Shown piece after piece: positions 37,709-37,763 of a DNA stretch of 37,763 nucleotides. This DNA is from a virus, in the IMG/VR virus record IMGVR_UViG_3300042355_000388, positions 1 to 37,763 of that record; one strand, 5' to 3'. The translations under genes were made by a program, and so were the position numbers. Numbering within the stretch: the first letter of the stretch is position 1; each line of letters starts with the position of its first letter. Under the pieces are notes generated by a model that saw only the letters and a program-made list of their open reading frames with translations, was not told the origin of the DNA and did no database searches.

Positions 37709-37763
37709 GCGGCACGTTCAGCCTGGGCGATTTCTCCATCGGCGCAGCCGCGACGCAAGTCGG
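37637..37763. repeat. Terminal direct repeat, right copy
   Basis: This is the exact copy of bases 1-127. Removing it gives a 37,636-bp circle in which the connector gene at 37115-37708 is intact and the gene at 69-467 follows it with an ATGA overlap. Confidence 0.95.
37705..37763 (+). CDS. 5' fragment of the gene at 69-467, repeated by the contig overlap
   Basis: The first 59 bases of the small structural gene that is complete at 69-467, cut by the end of the window. It shows that the genome continues without a break from the right end to the left end. Confidence 0.93.
   Translation, partial: MSGTFSLGDFSIGAAATQV

Noticed and set aside
1-37763. tRNA genes, insertion sequences, integrase or attachment site
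   Set aside because: Looked for by eye on both strands; no cloverleaf, transposase, recombinase motif or att-like repeat was found. A temperate life is therefore not supported, though it cannot be excluded without a search.

Overview
The window is a complete, GC-rich siphovirus genome that closes on itself. Bases 1-127 are repeated exactly at 37637-37763, so the unique circle is 37,636 bp. The repeat length looks like an assembler k-mer overlap rather than a biological end. The host is probably an alphaproteobacterium. This is inferred from a GapR/DUF2312-type protein, a holin of the three-TM gene-transfer-agent family, high G+C at third codon positions, and general resemblance to phages of Rhizobiales, Sphingomonadales and Rhodobacterales. 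No integrase, excisionase, partition gene or tRNA was seen, so I read it as most likely virulent.

Layout, reading round the circle. (1) A divergent control region at 22511-22665 drives a leftward block (22510 to 19057) of about thirteen small, mostly stop/start-coupled early genes of unknown function. It also drives a rightward block starting with a Cro-like regulator at 22666. (2) 22666-28426 is regulation and DNA metabolism: two HTH proteins, a DUF6378 protein, a RusA-like resolvase, a GapR-like protein, a PD-(D/E)XK exonuclease, a probable ssDNA-binding protein and a large primase-polymerase/RepA-type helicase. (3) 28428-28540 is a dense cluster of TGTCGGA/TCCGACA iterons, a candidate replication origin. 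(4) 28551-30252 holds two proteins of unknown function, a tiny coupled ORF, an HNH endonuclease and a probable cos region with a 39-bp imperfect direct repeat. (5) 30253-37708 and 1-1455 are packaging and head genes: small and large terminase, HK97 portal with an extra C-terminal domain, protease, major capsid protein, decoration-like proteins, connectors and neck proteins. A C(UUCG)G-loop terminator lies at 36207-36240. (6) 1467-5586 is a block of fibre/appendage-like proteins placed between neck and tail genes. (7) 5588-16640 is the tail: a repeat-fused terminator paralogue plus a normal terminator, tube, gpG/gpGT chaperones with a textbook -1 frameshift site, a 594-aa tape measure, distal tail, hub, peptidase-like protein, J-like tip and a tail fibre. 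(8) 16637-19060 is lysis: a coiled-coil/TM protein, a metallophosphoesterase, small genes, a 3-TM holin and an M15 endolysin. It meets the leftward block tail to tail.

The points most worth a second look are the iteron cluster, the paired promoters sharing one 11-bp element in their spacers (the rightward one predicting a leaderless mRNA), the GGGAAAC frameshift signal, the fifteen-fold repeat fused to a duplicated tail terminator, a HExxH metallopeptidase-like gene split by one base, and the putative cos repeats. All functional names come from reading motifs and gene order by eye; no database search was run.
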